Source: Luteolibacter sp. (GTDB lineage Bacteria > Verrucomicrobiota > Verrucomicrobiia > Verrucomicrobiales > Akkermansiaceae). From it: 64,000 nucleotides of DNA. Both the position numbers and the translations under genes were made by a program. Location: contig JAUYNL010000099.1 of the NCBI GenBank assembly GCA_030696085.1, positions 22,790 to 86,789 of the forward strand. The letters are read 5' to 3'. Below are positions 20,764-30,236 of the stretch, piece by piece. Position 1 is the stretch's first letter. Every line of letters starts with the position of its first letter. The notes beneath the pieces were generated by a model. The model did not search any database. It saw nothing but the letters and a program-made list of their open reading frames with translations, and was not told the DNA's origin.

Positions 20764-23712
20764 ATGCACCACCCGTTGCGGCGTGCCCGGCATCTGAAAT
20801 CAGACGATCCGGATGGATATTCGAATTCGGAATGTTCAAACGGCTCCAGCCGGTATTTGCCTCCCACATGTCCGCCAAGATCCGCTTCACCTCCGCCTAC
20901 GCCTCCGGTCTCGTGCTCGCCAAGGTCGGCCATCCCCAGCGGAACGAGGCTGGTGAGGGACCTGCGTGTCGGGCAATCGGGGTCCTTTCCCTCCATGCTG
21001 CGGGCAGTCGGGAGCCGGGTATTCTTTTTCGCCGATGACGGGGAGCATGGAATCAAACTCTGGAGCAGCGACGGCGAAGAAACCGTGATGGCCGACCCGA
21101 GTCCGGGCGTCCCGGGATTCATCCCGAAGCAGGCGACTGCGGCGGGTGGGTTGCTCTACTTTTCGAATGGCCCGATTTCCCCCAGTTTCTTCGGTTGGGG
21201 CCTGTGGCGGAGCGACGGCACAACCGCAGGGACCTGGCTGTTGAATCCGGCACAAGGCACCTCGTTTCCGCCTTACCGGCCCTTCGGCTATCCTGAAATG
21301 CTCACTGAAATGGACGGGGCCTTGTTTGGTTCAAATCTGGGTCACGAACTGTGGCGCTCCGCTGGCACCCAGGCGGAAACCGAAAAACTGGCCGACCTCG
21401 GGGCCGGGGCGCGGATGGTCTCGATGGCCGGTGCCGACGGCTGCCTGTGGATCACGTTGAACCGCGGAACCGCCAAGGAACTGTGGTCGTGGTTCGAGGG
21501 TTCGGCGGGTATGATCGCCACATTTCCCGAGGGGGCGCTGGCCGCTGTCGGACTAGCAGTTAGAGGCAGCAGGGCGTTTTTCGTCTCGAATGACTCAGAG
21601 GCGGGCGTCGAATTGTGGACCAGCGATGGTACCGTCACCCGACGGGTCGCGGATATTCAGGCGGGAGAGCCATCATCGTTTCCCCAGGAGTTGACATGGT
21701 GTGGGGAGACCCTCTATTTCACCGCCGACGACGGGATCGTCGGTCGCGGTTTGTGGGCCAGCGACGGGGAAAATGCCTGGCCCGTGAAAACCTGGCCGGG
21801 TGCTGCGGAACCAACATCGCTCGTCGCCGACGGCACAACCTTGTTCTTCCTGCGCAATGAGGGTGGTGAAGTCCTTTGGCGGAGCGATGGCACCAATGCC
21901 GGGACGCAGGCGGTCAAGCAAGTGACCACGTCCGAAACCGCTTGGGGGCAGCGGGATTTGATGGTGGAAGCCGGAACGCTTTTCTTCGAGGGAAACGACG
22001 GTCAGTCGGGATACGAGTTATGGTCGAGCGACGGCACGCCGGACGGTACCGGAATGTTGCGGGATCTAACGGGAACAAGGGACGGATTGATAGGGATCGA
22101 ACCGAACGGCATGGCCGCTTGGGGAAACGCCCTGGTTTTCTGCGGCGATGACGGCATCGCCGGTGAGGAGCCGTGGCGGAGCGACGGAACCGCGGGGGGA
22201 ACACAAATGCTGATGGATGTCCGTCCGGGCGCGGAGGATTCCACACCCGCACGTTTTGCAGTAGCGGGCGAAAACCTGTTTTTCGAGGCCGTTGACGGCG
22301 TGCATGGCAGGGAATTGTGGACGAGTGGCGCAAGCGGGACCGCAATGGTCCGTGACATCAATCCCGGCAACGCCTCGGCATACGTGAACGGCATGGCGGC
22401 TTTCAACGGGCGGCTGGCATTCACGGCGCAGGACGAAACGGAGAGCGGATTGTGGATCACGGATGGAAACAGCACGGTGAAAATCAAAGGGAACGCGGGC
22501 AATCAGCTTGGAACACTGGGCAGCGGCCTGCTGTTCACCGCCGCAGCGTCCGGATATGACAATGAGCCGTGGTGGACCGACGGGGAAACCACCCGCTTGG
22601 TCAAGGACCTCATCCCCGGCTCTCAGGGATCAAGCCCGTCGTGGTTCACGAGGGTCGGTAACGAAGCGTATTTCCAAGCTTACAACGGTGCAGGCTCCCG
22701 GTTGTGGCGGACTGACGGCACGGAGCAGGGAACCGCGCAGGTCAGCGGATGGCAGGGGCCGGGGGCCGTCTATCCGCTCCTGGCGGCCGGCAACCGTTTG
22801 TTTTTCTTCGAAGAAAAAAGCACCACCGGATTGCGACTCTGGATGGCGCAAGACGGGCATGCAGAATTGGTCAGGCAAATCGGCGACAGCGGTCCGGACT
22901 ATTATTACCCGTTCCCGGCAGACCCCTATGTGGAAACCTGTGGTGGACTGTTGTTCTTTGTGGCCAACGACGGGGTGCATGGCGACGAGCTGTGGCTCAG
23001 CGACGGAACGCCGGCCGGCACCGTGATGGTGCGCGACATCCGACCGGGCTCTGTCGGTTCCGCACCATGCAACCTGAAGACAGTGGGAGGAGTGGTGTAT
23101 TTCCAAGCCAACGACGGCATCACTGGCGAGGAATTGTGGGTGACCAATGGAACTGCGAACGGTACCCGATTGGTCGCCGATTTGGCCCCCGGTCCGGGCG
23201 GGTCGGCACCAAACCAGTTGGTGCTTGCGGGAAACCGTCTGTTTTTCAGTGCGGTGACGGAAGCAACCGGGCGCGAGCCTTTCCTGTTCGAGGTCGGCGC
23301 GATCTTGGATTTTCATGTCTGGACCGAAGCGTCCGGCCTTGATGGATTGGATGCCGCCCCAAGCGCCACTCCCCATGGTGACGGCGTGGCGAACCTGCTG
23401 AAGTATGCCTTCGGCATTCAAGGGGCTGTTCCATACCACGGCCCGGCCACCGGACAACCTGGGCATTTGCCCCACATTTCCGTCGTAGCCGACGAAAACG
23501 GCACCACGCTTCAGGTGGAGTATGCCCGCCAGACCGACAGCTCGATGATTTATACCGCAAAACGATCCACGACCCTCGCCGAAGGATCATTCGTGCCGAT
23601 GGCCGGAGACGAAGTGGTCGGGCCGAGTGTTGACGGATGGGAGCGTGTCACCCGGTCGGAGCGGATCGACGCCGCGAAATGTTTCGGTGTGGTTGAAGTG
23701 ACCTTGCCGTAG
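20764..23712 (+). CDS. ELWxxDGT-repeat protein (beta-propeller-like, probably surface-associated)
   Basis: Many ELWxSDGTxxGTxMVRDIxPGxxGS repeats; C-terminal DGVANLLKYAFGI segment typical of large Verrucomicrobial exoproteins. 5' end uncertain, no clear signal peptide. Confidence 0.7.
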   Translation: MHHPLRRARHLKSDDPDGYSNSECSNGSSRYLPPTCPPRSASPPPTPPVSCSPRSAIPSGTRLVRDLRVGQSGSFPSMLRAVGSRVFFFADDGEHGIKLWSSDGEETVMADPSPGVPGFIPKQATAAGGLLYFSNGPISPSFFGWGLWRSDGTTAGTWLLNPAQGTSFPPYRPFGYPEMLTEMDGALFGSNLGHELWRSAGTQAETEKLADLGAGARMVSMAGADGCLWITLNRGTAKELWSWFEGSAGMIATFPEGALAAVGLAVRGSRAFFVSNDSEAGVELWTSDGTVTRRVADIQAGEPSSFPQELTWCGETLYFTADDGIVGRGLWASDGENAWPVKTWPGAAEPTSLVADGTTLFFLRNEGGEVLWRSDGTNAGTQAVKQVTTSETAWGQRDLMVEAGTLFFEGNDGQSGYELWSSDGTPDGTGMLRDLTGTRDGLIGIEPNGMAAWGNALVFCGDDGIAGEEPWRSDGTAGGTQMLMDVRPGAEDSTPARFAVAGENLFFEAVDGVHGRELWTSGASGTAMVRDINPGNASAYVNGMAAFNGRLAFTAQDETESGLWITDGNSTVKIKGNAGNQLGTLGSGLLFTAAASGYDNEPWWTDGETTRLVKDLIPGSQGSSPSWFTRVGNEAYFQAYNGAGSRLWRTDGTEQGTAQVSGWQGPGAVYPLLAAGNRLFFFEEKSTTGLRLWMAQDGHAELVRQIGDSGPDYYYPFPADPYVETCGGLLFFVANDGVHGDELWLSDGTPAGTVMVRDIRPGSVGSAPCNLKTVGGVVYFQANDGITGEELWVTNGTANGTRLVADLAPGPGGSAPNQLVLAGNRLFFSAVTEATGREPFLFEVGAILDFHVWTEASGLDGLDAAPSATPHGDGVANLLKYAFGIQGAVPYHGPATGQPGHLPHISVVADENGTTLQVEYARQTDSSMIYTAKRSTTLAEGSFVPMAGDEVVGPSVDGWERVTRSERIDAAKCFGVVEVTLP

Positions 23713-24087
23713 GGTAAATAGCGCCACCACAGGGCCGGAACTACAATACCTGACCCTCATTTGCCCTGTCGAGCATCGCGACAGATTGTCAAATTCCACC
23801 GTTCTCGTTCACTGGAAATTCCCTCCATTCACTTCCCGCACCTGCTTTTCCGTCCGGGGGAATGCCTTCCCCCGCGAGGTTACATCGTGCGCCTCGCCCC
23901 CCTTCGCCTGGGGAGTTCCCTCCCCAAACCCCTCCACCACCGCACCGGCGGACCGCCCTGCTTCGCCGACGGACCTCCACGCCAATTGGCGGCGAAACCT
24001 CCGCCATTCATTGGAGGCGATAAACACTCATTCTCCGAAACCTAGAACCCTTCCGACGATCATGTCATTTACATCAGCGGAATCCGT

Positions 24088-24117
24088 TGTTAAGAAACTG
24101 TCATGGAATACGACAAC
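24088..24117 (+). promoter_or_regulatory. Predicted alternative-sigma promoter (TGTTAAG-N16-CGACAAC)
   Basis: Upstream of the sigma-factor gene; matches five other copies in the island with a variant -10. Confidence 0.65.
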
Positions 24118-24155
24118 CCCTTGCGGCCTCGCACTCCCAACACCCTCCGCCGCCT

Positions 24156-24740
24156 GTGACTCCCATTCCCATTGAAGATCTGATGCAGCATGCCGATGCG
24201 CTTTACCGATTCGCGCTTTCGCGGGTCAAGGACCACCATACGGCGGAGGACCTCGTGCAGGATTGCCTCTCGGCGGCCTGGCAACGCTTGGAGAGCTTCG
24301 ATGGGCGCTCATCCCTCAGCACCTGGCTCATCGGCATCATGAAATTCAAGGTCATCGATCACTTCCGCAAATCCAAGCGCACGCCAACCGATCAAGCGGT
24401 CCATGCCGCCGATGAGGACGATGCGGGCCAGGATCCGGTGGACAGCTTGTTCACCTCGAAGGGGGCGTGGAAGGTGGATCCCTCTCACGGGTTGGAAATG
24501 CTGGCAAGCACCCCGGATGACTCGGCACACCGCAACGAACTGATGGCTTGGGTCCGTGCCTGCATGGACAAGCTTCCCGAACGACTCCGCACGCTCTTCA
24601 CTTTGCGGGAGGTTGACGGTCTCGACGTCCCCTCGGCAGCCTCCGCCGCAGGGGTCACCGCCGGCAGCGCCGCCGTGCTGCTCACCCGCTCGCGTCAACG
24701 CCTTCGCCTCTGCCTGCAGGAAAACGGAATCCAGCCATGA
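24156..24740 (+). CDS. ECF-like sigma-70 family RNA polymerase sigma factor
   Basis: DALYRFALSRVKDHHTAEDLVQDCLSAAWQRL region 2 and TLREVDGLDVPSAASAAGVTAGSAAVLLTRSRQRLR region 4. GTG at 24156 chosen because the predicted promoter lies downstream of the ORF-track start; ATG 24183 is an alternative. Confidence 0.88.
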   Translation: MTPIPIEDLMQHADALYRFALSRVKDHHTAEDLVQDCLSAAWQRLESFDGRSSLSTWLIGIMKFKVIDHFRKSKRTPTDQAVHAADEDDAGQDPVDSLFTSKGAWKVDPSHGLEMLASTPDDSAHRNELMAWVRACMDKLPERLRTLFTLREVDGLDVPSAASAAGVTAGSAAVLLTRSRQRLRLCLQENGIQP

Positions 24741-25081
24741 AACCCGGCCAGCATCTTCCTCCTCCGCCTCTCACCTACCGGGTGAAGCAGGCCATCATGT
24801 GCCCGATCCTCAAGGCTCTCGGTTTGTGCTGCCGCAGCGCGTTCAACCTGTGCAGCGAGAAAATGGACCGGGAACTCACCAAGCGTGAATCCCTCCGTCT
24901 GCGGGTCCACCTCTCGATGTGCGGCCTCTGCAGCAGCCTGCCCGCCCAATTCGAAGGCATGCGCAAGTTGATCAAAACCACCTGCGAGCATGAGCACGAG
25001 GGTGATTGCTGCTCCGAATCCCTTTCCGAGGAAGCCAAGGAACGCATCGCCCGTCATTTGAAGAGCCGCAGCAAGGAGTGA
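24737..25081 (+). CDS. Putative zf-HC2-type anti-sigma factor
   Basis: HLSMCGLCSSLPAQFEGM (HxxxCxxC) motif; start overlaps the sigma-factor stop. Confidence 0.7.
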   Translation: MKPGQHLPPPPLTYRVKQAIMCPILKALGLCCRSAFNLCSEKMDRELTKRESLRLRVHLSMCGLCSSLPAQFEGMRKLIKTTCEHEHEGDCCSESLSEEAKERIARHLKSRSKE

Positions 25082-25123
25082 GTCCCGTCCATCGCCGGTT
25101 TTCTGAAAAATTCATCGGATCAC

Positions 25124-25153
25124 TGTTAAAGCGGAATCGAATCAAGCGACTCA
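25124..25153 (+). promoter_or_regulatory. Predicted sigma promoter (TGTTAAA-N16-CGACTCA)
   Basis: 24 nt upstream of the arsM ATG; shared motif. Confidence 0.75.
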
Positions 25154-25176
25154 CGGGAGACAATAGAGTTCATCCC

Positions 25177-26349
25177 ATGACATCGCCCTCCATTCCATCC
25201 GCCGAATCCGCCACCCGCGAGCGCTACGCCGCGGCCGCCGCCAAACCCGAAGCCGCACTCTGCTGTCCGGTCGATTACGATCCTCAGTATCTCAAGGCCA
25301 TCCCCACCGAAGTCATCGAGAAGGATTACGGCTGTGGCGATCCCTCGAAGCATCTTCACCCCGGAGAAACTGTGCTCGATCTCGGCTCCGGCACCGGGAA
25401 AATCTGCTTCATCGCTTCCCAAGTGGTCGGCCCCACAGGGAAGGTCATCGGCGTGGACATGACCGACGACATGCTTGAAGTCGCCCGCCGCAATGCGCCC
25501 ATTGTCGCCGAAAACATCGGCCACGCCAACGTCGAGTTCCGCAAGGGACGCATCCAGGATCTCGCCCTCGATCTCGAAATTCTCGATCAGGAACTCCGCA
25601 AGAACCCCATCGCCGACGCGAATTCCTTCCTCTCCGCCGACGCCCTCGCCGCCGACCTCCGCGTCAAGCACCCGCTCATCGCCACCGACAGCATTGACGT
25701 CGTCGTTTCCAACTGCGTGCTCAACCTCGTGGAGACCCACCTCAAGCGGCAACTTTTCGAGGAAATCTTCCGCGTGCTGAAAAAGGGTGGCCGCGCCGTC
25801 ATTTCCGACATCGTTTCCGACGAGGAAATCCCGCTCCACCTCCAGAACGATCCCTACCTTTGGAGCGGCTGTATCAGCGGTGCCTACACCGAAGAGGGTC
25901 TTCTAGCAGCATTCGAGGATGCCGGCTTCCACGGCATCGAAATCCTCAAACGCGACGACGCACCGTGGCAGACCGTCGAAGGCATCGAGTTCCGCTCCGT
26001 CACCATCCAGGCATGGAAAGGCAAACAGGGTCCCTGCTTCGAGCGAAATCATGCCGTCATCTACAAAGGTCCGTTCAAGAAGGTGCTCGATGACGACGGC
26101 CACGCTCTCGAACGCGGCAAACGCTACGCCGTCTGCGACAAGACCTTCACTCTCTATCAACAAGCCCCCTACCGCGATCACTTCGCCTTCGTCGAACCGC
26201 TCACGGAAATCCCGGTGGAGGATGCGAAGCCCTTCGATTGCTCCGGCACCCGCGAGCGCCACCCGAAGGAAACCAAAGGCCAGGACTACAACGCCACCAC
26301 CGAGGCCGCCCAGTGCCGCACTGGCGGCGATGGGGCTTCGTGCTGCTGA
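25177..26349 (+). CDS. arsM: ArsM-like arsenite SAM-methyltransferase of arsenosugar clusters
   Basis: ALCCPVDYDPQYLKAIPTEVIEKDYGCGDPSKHLHPGETVLDLGSGTGKICFIASQ, DVVVSNCVLNLV; C-terminal CC. Confidence 0.88.
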   Translation: MTSPSIPSAESATRERYAAAAAKPEAALCCPVDYDPQYLKAIPTEVIEKDYGCGDPSKHLHPGETVLDLGSGTGKICFIASQVVGPTGKVIGVDMTDDMLEVARRNAPIVAENIGHANVEFRKGRIQDLALDLEILDQELRKNPIADANSFLSADALAADLRVKHPLIATDSIDVVVSNCVLNLVETHLKRQLFEEIFRVLKKGGRAVISDIVSDEEIPLHLQNDPYLWSGCISGAYTEEGLLAAFEDAGFHGIEILKRDDAPWQTVEGIEFRSVTIQAWKGKQGPCFERNHAVIYKGPFKKVLDDDGHALERGKRYAVCDKTFTLYQQAPYRDHFAFVEPLTEIPVEDAKPFDCSGTRERHPKETKGQDYNATTEAAQCRTGGDGASCC

Positions 26350-26502
26350 AGTCCGCCCCCAAACATCTTGGAAGTCGGTCTGGCAAAACCCAGTGCTGCC
26401 CCGGGGGGGGGAGTGGCGCTCGAATCCAAAATCCAGACCGGCTTCCCTGTTTTTATCTGACAAAACCCGAAGGAGTCGCCCCCGCCATACCCACATCATC
26501 AC

Positions 26503-27124
26503 CATGAAACGAATCCCATTCATCACACTGCTATCCCTGGCCGTCTCCAGTGCATTTCTCGTGGCCGAGGAAAAACCACCGGCCCACCTCAAAACCGGCG
26601 ACCCCATTCCCGATGTCGTTCTTCGCGATGCCGATGGCGGCGAATTCAAGCTCCGGGAACACATCGCCAAACAGCCCGCTGTCCTGATCTTCTATCGCGG
26701 CGGCTGGTGCCCGTTCTGCACCAAGCACCTCATGGCGCTTGTGGACATCAAGGACAAGCTGGTCGCGAACGGCTATCAGCTCCTTGCCATCAGCACCGAC
26801 CAACCGGCCAAGCTCAAGGAGACACCGAACCGCGAAAAACTCGGCTACACCCTGCTCTCCGATTCCGATATGGCCACCGCCAAGGCCTTCAAGATCTCCT
26901 TTCAGGTCCCGGACGAACTCGTTGCGAAATACAAAAGCGAATACCAGATCGACCTCGAAGCAGCCTCGGGAAAAACCCACCACCTGCTGCCGCATCCCGC
27001 CGTCTTCGTCGTCGGCAAGGACGGCGTGATTCGCTTCGCCCACGTGAACCCGGATTACAAAACCCGTCTTGATCCCGAAGCCATCCTCAATGCCGCAACC
27101 GAGGCCGCAACCCCAGCCCGATGA
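26503..27124 (+). CDS. Peroxiredoxin-like AhpC/TSA family protein (secreted)
   Basis: Signal peptide then LKTGDPIPDVVLRDADGGEFKL and FYRGGWCPFCTKHLMAL (CxxC). Start at ATG about 26503 inferred within ORF 25919..27124. Confidence 0.8.
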
Positions 27125-28230
27125 TGATTGCACTTCTCATCGTCGGCGTGGTTCTGCTCGCCTATGCCAATGGGGCCAATGACAACTTCAAGGGAGTCAC
27201 CAGCCTCTACGGCAGCAAGACGTGCAGTTACCGCACCGCCATCACCTGGGCCACCGTGACCACCGCAGCCGGGAGCATCGCCGCTCTATTCCTCGCTTCT
27301 GTCCTGTTGAAAAACTTCTCCGGCAAAGGCTTGGTGCCCGATGAACTGGTGCTTTCGCCTGTCTTCGCCCTCTCAGTAGCCTTCGGCGCGGGCGGCACGG
27401 TTCTCCTGGCGACCCGTCTTGGCTTTCCCATCTCGACCACCCATGGCCTCACCGGCGCAATGGTCGGCGCGGGCATGACCGCGGTGGGTGGCGGTGTGCA
27501 TTTTACCATGTTGGGAAAACAATTCATCCTGCCCCTGCTGCTGAGTCCGATGCTCGCTCTAGTGACCAGTGGAGTCATCTATCTGTTTTTAAAAGGCCTG
27601 CGCAAGGCCACCGGAATCCGCGAGGAAACCTGTGTTTGTGTCGGTGGGAAATGGCAGCCTGTTTCCGATGCCGGTGTCTCCTGCATGGCCTCCGAGTCGC
27701 TCGCATGGGAAGTCGGCACCACCCCGGAATGCGAACGTCGCTACCACGGATCCTTTCTTGGCATCGAAGCGAAACCGACCATGGACACGCTTCATTTCCT
27801 CAGCGCGGGCGCGGTCAGTTTCGCCCGCGGCCTCAACGACACACCCAAGATCGCCGCGCTGCTTCTGGTTGCCGGTGCCGTCAAACCCCAGTGGAGCCTG
27901 TTCATCATTGCCACAGCGATGGCAGCGGGCGGCATCATCCAGGCCCGCCGTGTCGCCCACACCATGAGTCACAAACTCACCGACATGAACGCCGGCCAAG
28001 GCTTCGCCGCCAACCTGTCCACGGCCCTGCTCGTCACCACCGCCAGCCTGCACGGCCTGCCGGTGAGCACCACACACGTCAGCGTCGGAGCTTTGCTCGG
28101 CATGGGCACCGTCACAGGTCAGGCCAAATGGAAATCCGTCATTCCCGTCCTCGCATCCTGGGTCATCACACTGCCAGTGGCGGCGGCCCTGGCGGCCCTG
28201 GCGGCATTGGCACTCATCAGTCTGAATTGA
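27121..28230 (+). CDS. PiT family inorganic phosphate (possibly arsenate) transporter
   Basis: ANGANDNFKGVTSLYGSKT, STTHGLTGAMVGAG, ARGLNDTPKIAAL, STTHVSVGALLGMG. Confidence 0.92.
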   Translation: MMIALLIVGVVLLAYANGANDNFKGVTSLYGSKTCSYRTAITWATVTTAAGSIAALFLASVLLKNFSGKGLVPDELVLSPVFALSVAFGAGGTVLLATRLGFPISTTHGLTGAMVGAGMTAVGGGVHFTMLGKQFILPLLLSPMLALVTSGVIYLFLKGLRKATGIREETCVCVGGKWQPVSDAGVSCMASESLAWEVGTTPECERRYHGSFLGIEAKPTMDTLHFLSAGAVSFARGLNDTPKIAALLLVAGAVKPQWSLFIIATAMAAGGIIQARRVAHTMSHKLTDMNAGQGFAANLSTALLVTTASLHGLPVSTTHVSVGALLGMGTVTGQAKWKSVIPVLASWVITLPVAAALAALAALALISLN

Positions 28231-28272
28231 TTCGTATCGTGAAAGCTGCCAATCGCTCAAGTTGATACAAAT

Positions 28273-28302
28273 TGTTAAGGCAAGCGGTTCCATGACGACT
28301 CA
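28273..28302 (+). promoter_or_regulatory. Predicted sigma promoter (TGTTAAG-N16-CGACTCA)
   Basis: Shared motif, upstream of the small ORFs at 28308/28505. Confidence 0.72.
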
Positions 28303-28307
28303 CGGGC

Positions 28308-28508
28308 ATGCACACGAACCCCGATTTCCACCACCTAAACATCCGCGACATCGACCGCGCCATGGCGGATGCCCATTCCGCCGTAGTTCCACTGATCTGC
28401 CATGAGGAAGACTGCTTTGTGGAGGGGAGTGAACTCCATGCCCTGACGGTAGAAATTCTGGTAGATCGCGCCACCCCCACCCATCCCCACAACCGCCAGG
28501 CCTCATGA
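28308..28508 (+). CDS. Hypothetical small protein
   Basis: 66-aa ORF; an internal ATG at 28362 is a more likely start given the promoter position. Confidence 0.35.
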   Translation: MHTNPDFHHLNIRDIDRAMADAHSAVVPLICHEEDCFVEGSELHALTVEILVDRATPTHPHNRQAS

Positions 28509-28813
28509 TCCGTCGCTGCCAAGACTGCTTCCGGGAACAGCACATCGTCCTCTGGCCGGCGCTCTCGCGCAGCGTCAATCTGCTGGCCATCCTCAACGTC
28601 AGCCTGTTCTTTCTCACCGGCGCGGTCCGCACGGGTGGTTACTGGTTTCCACTCGTTTCGCTCGCCCTGCTTGCCTTGGCCAGTCTGCTCATCCTCTTGC
28701 CGCTTGGATTTCACGACCGGCTCGGGTATTACCTGCTCAACGTCGCGCTCTGCGTCGCCGCCGGTTGGTTGCTTGGAGCCAGCATCGTCTATTGGCTGAA
28801 CCGGGCATCGTGA
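28505..28813 (+). CDS. Small integral membrane protein
   Basis: Multiple hydrophobic segments; ATGA overlap with the preceding ORF. Confidence 0.55.
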   Translation: MIRRCQDCFREQHIVLWPALSRSVNLLAILNVSLFFLTGAVRTGGYWFPLVSLALLALASLLILLPLGFHDRLGYYLLNVALCVAAGWLLGASIVYWLNRAS

Positions 28814-28821
28814 AACCCACG

Positions 28822-28851
28822 TGTTAAGAAATCCCCCGCGCGAACGACTCA
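28822..28851 (+). promoter_or_regulatory. Predicted sigma promoter (TGTTAAG-N16-CGACTCA)
   Basis: 25 nt upstream of the arsS ATG at 28876. Confidence 0.75.
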
Positions 28852-28875
28852 ATGACAAGTCACCGAACGATTTCC

Positions 28876-29856
28876 ATGAACCACTTCCAGCAAAAGCTCA
28901 CCGAACACCACACGCCGCTCACCCGGGGTCGCTTCGAAACCCTCCAGATCAACGTCGGCCGCAAGTGCAACCAGACCTGCACCCACTGCCATGTCGATGC
29001 CGGTCCACACCGCACCGAGATGATGACCGAAGAGGTCGCCCACAAGGTCGGTGCTTGGATCCGCGAGCATCGGCCCAAGATCGTGGACATCACCGGCGGC
29101 GCGCCGGAAATCAGTGAGTTCTTCCGCTACTTTGTCGAAACCGCCCGCGAGGTCGGGGCACATGTGATCGACCGCAACAACCTCACCATCATCGAGACCA
29201 AATCCCACTCCTACCTGCCGGAATACCTGGCGAAACATGAAGTGGAGGTCGTGGCCTCGCTGCCGTGCTATCTGGAGGACAACGTCGATGCTCAGCGCGG
29301 AGACGGCGTGTTCCAGAAAAGTATCAGCGCTCTCAAGAAACTCAACGCCGTCGGCTACGGTACCACGCTTCCTCTCACTTTGGTTTACAACCCCATCGGC
29401 GCGAAGCTCCCGCCCGACCAGGCCGAACTGGAAGCCGATTACAAAATCGAACTGAAGCAGCGCTATGGCATCGTCTTCACCCGGCTTTTCGCCATCACCA
29501 ATCTGCCCATCGCCCGCTTCGCCGTAGATCTCCGCGAGCACGGGCAATGGGACTACTACATGGACTTGCTGGCAAACAGCTTCAATCCCGCCACCGTCGA
29601 GGGCCTGATGTGCCGCAGCACGATCAATATCGGCTACGAGGGCGAGGTCTTCGACTGCGACTTCAACCAGATGCTGCGCATGCAACAACGCGCCGAAGGC
29701 AAGCAGCTCTTCCTCTGGAACGTCACTCCCGAGTCGATGGCCACTCAAAAAATCCTCACCGCCAACCACTGCCTCGGCTGCACCGCGGGCCACGGAAGCT
29801 CCTGCACTGGAGCACTCGAAGAACCAACAACCCACAAAGTCCTGCTGGCATGTTGA
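28876..29856 (+). CDS. arsS: Arsenosugar biosynthesis radical SAM protein ArsS
   Basis: LQINVGRKCNQTCTHCHVDAGPHRTEMM (radical SAM CxxxCxxC), DITGGAPE, C-terminal CLGCTAGHGSSCTGAL. Start reassigned to ATG 28876. Confidence 0.9.
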   Translation: MNHFQQKLTEHHTPLTRGRFETLQINVGRKCNQTCTHCHVDAGPHRTEMMTEEVAHKVGAWIREHRPKIVDITGGAPEISEFFRYFVETAREVGAHVIDRNNLTIIETKSHSYLPEYLAKHEVEVVASLPCYLEDNVDAQRGDGVFQKSISALKKLNAVGYGTTLPLTLVYNPIGAKLPPDQAELEADYKIELKQRYGIVFTRLFAITNLPIARFAVDLREHGQWDYYMDLLANSFNPATVEGLMCRSTINIGYEGEVFDCDFNQMLRMQQRAEGKQLFLWNVTPESMATQKILTANHCLGCTAGHGSSCTGALEEPTTHKVLLAC

Positions 29857-29885
29857 ACCAACCGACACCTTAGCATCGTGACCCA

Positions 29886-30236
29886 ATGAAAAACCAACCC
29901 CACACCGCGCCTTCCTGCACCGACAAATCCTGCGCAACCGGCACATGCGGCGGCCCCGGTCTTTGCCCCGGCATCGCCATCTTTATCGCCTGGGTCGCCG
30001 GGAACGGCATTGCCGCACTCACCGGCCTCACATGGTTCGGCTGGGCTGTGGGTGTCCCGCTCGCCCTCATCCTCATCACCGGCGCTTGGCGCTGGCTGCC
30101 CAGCAAAAAAAACTGTCAAGACCTCCTGAATCCTGATTCCCATGCCCACAGACAAACCCACCGTGCTCATCCTCTGCACCGGCAATTCTTGCCGCAGCCA
30201 CATGGGCGAAGGCATCCTTCGTTCGATTGCCGGTGA
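29886..30236 (+). CDS. Small Cys-rich membrane protein (3' end possibly frameshifted at an A8 tract)
   Basis: CTDKSCATGTCGGPGLCPGIAIFIAWVAGNG followed by TM segments; the tail overlaps the arsC reading frame. Confidence 0.5.
   Translation: MKNQPHTAPSCTDKSCATGTCGGPGLCPGIAIFIAWVAGNGIAALTGLTWFGWAVGVPLALILITGAWRWLPSKKNCQDLLNPDSHAHRQTHRAHPLHRQFLPQPHGRRHPSFDCR

Noticed and set aside
24087-24155. Sigma-factor start at 24087 and arsS start at 28852 as given in the ORF track
   Set aside because: Both would place the start codon upstream of or within the predicted promoter/TSS; downstream starts give cleaner N termini.
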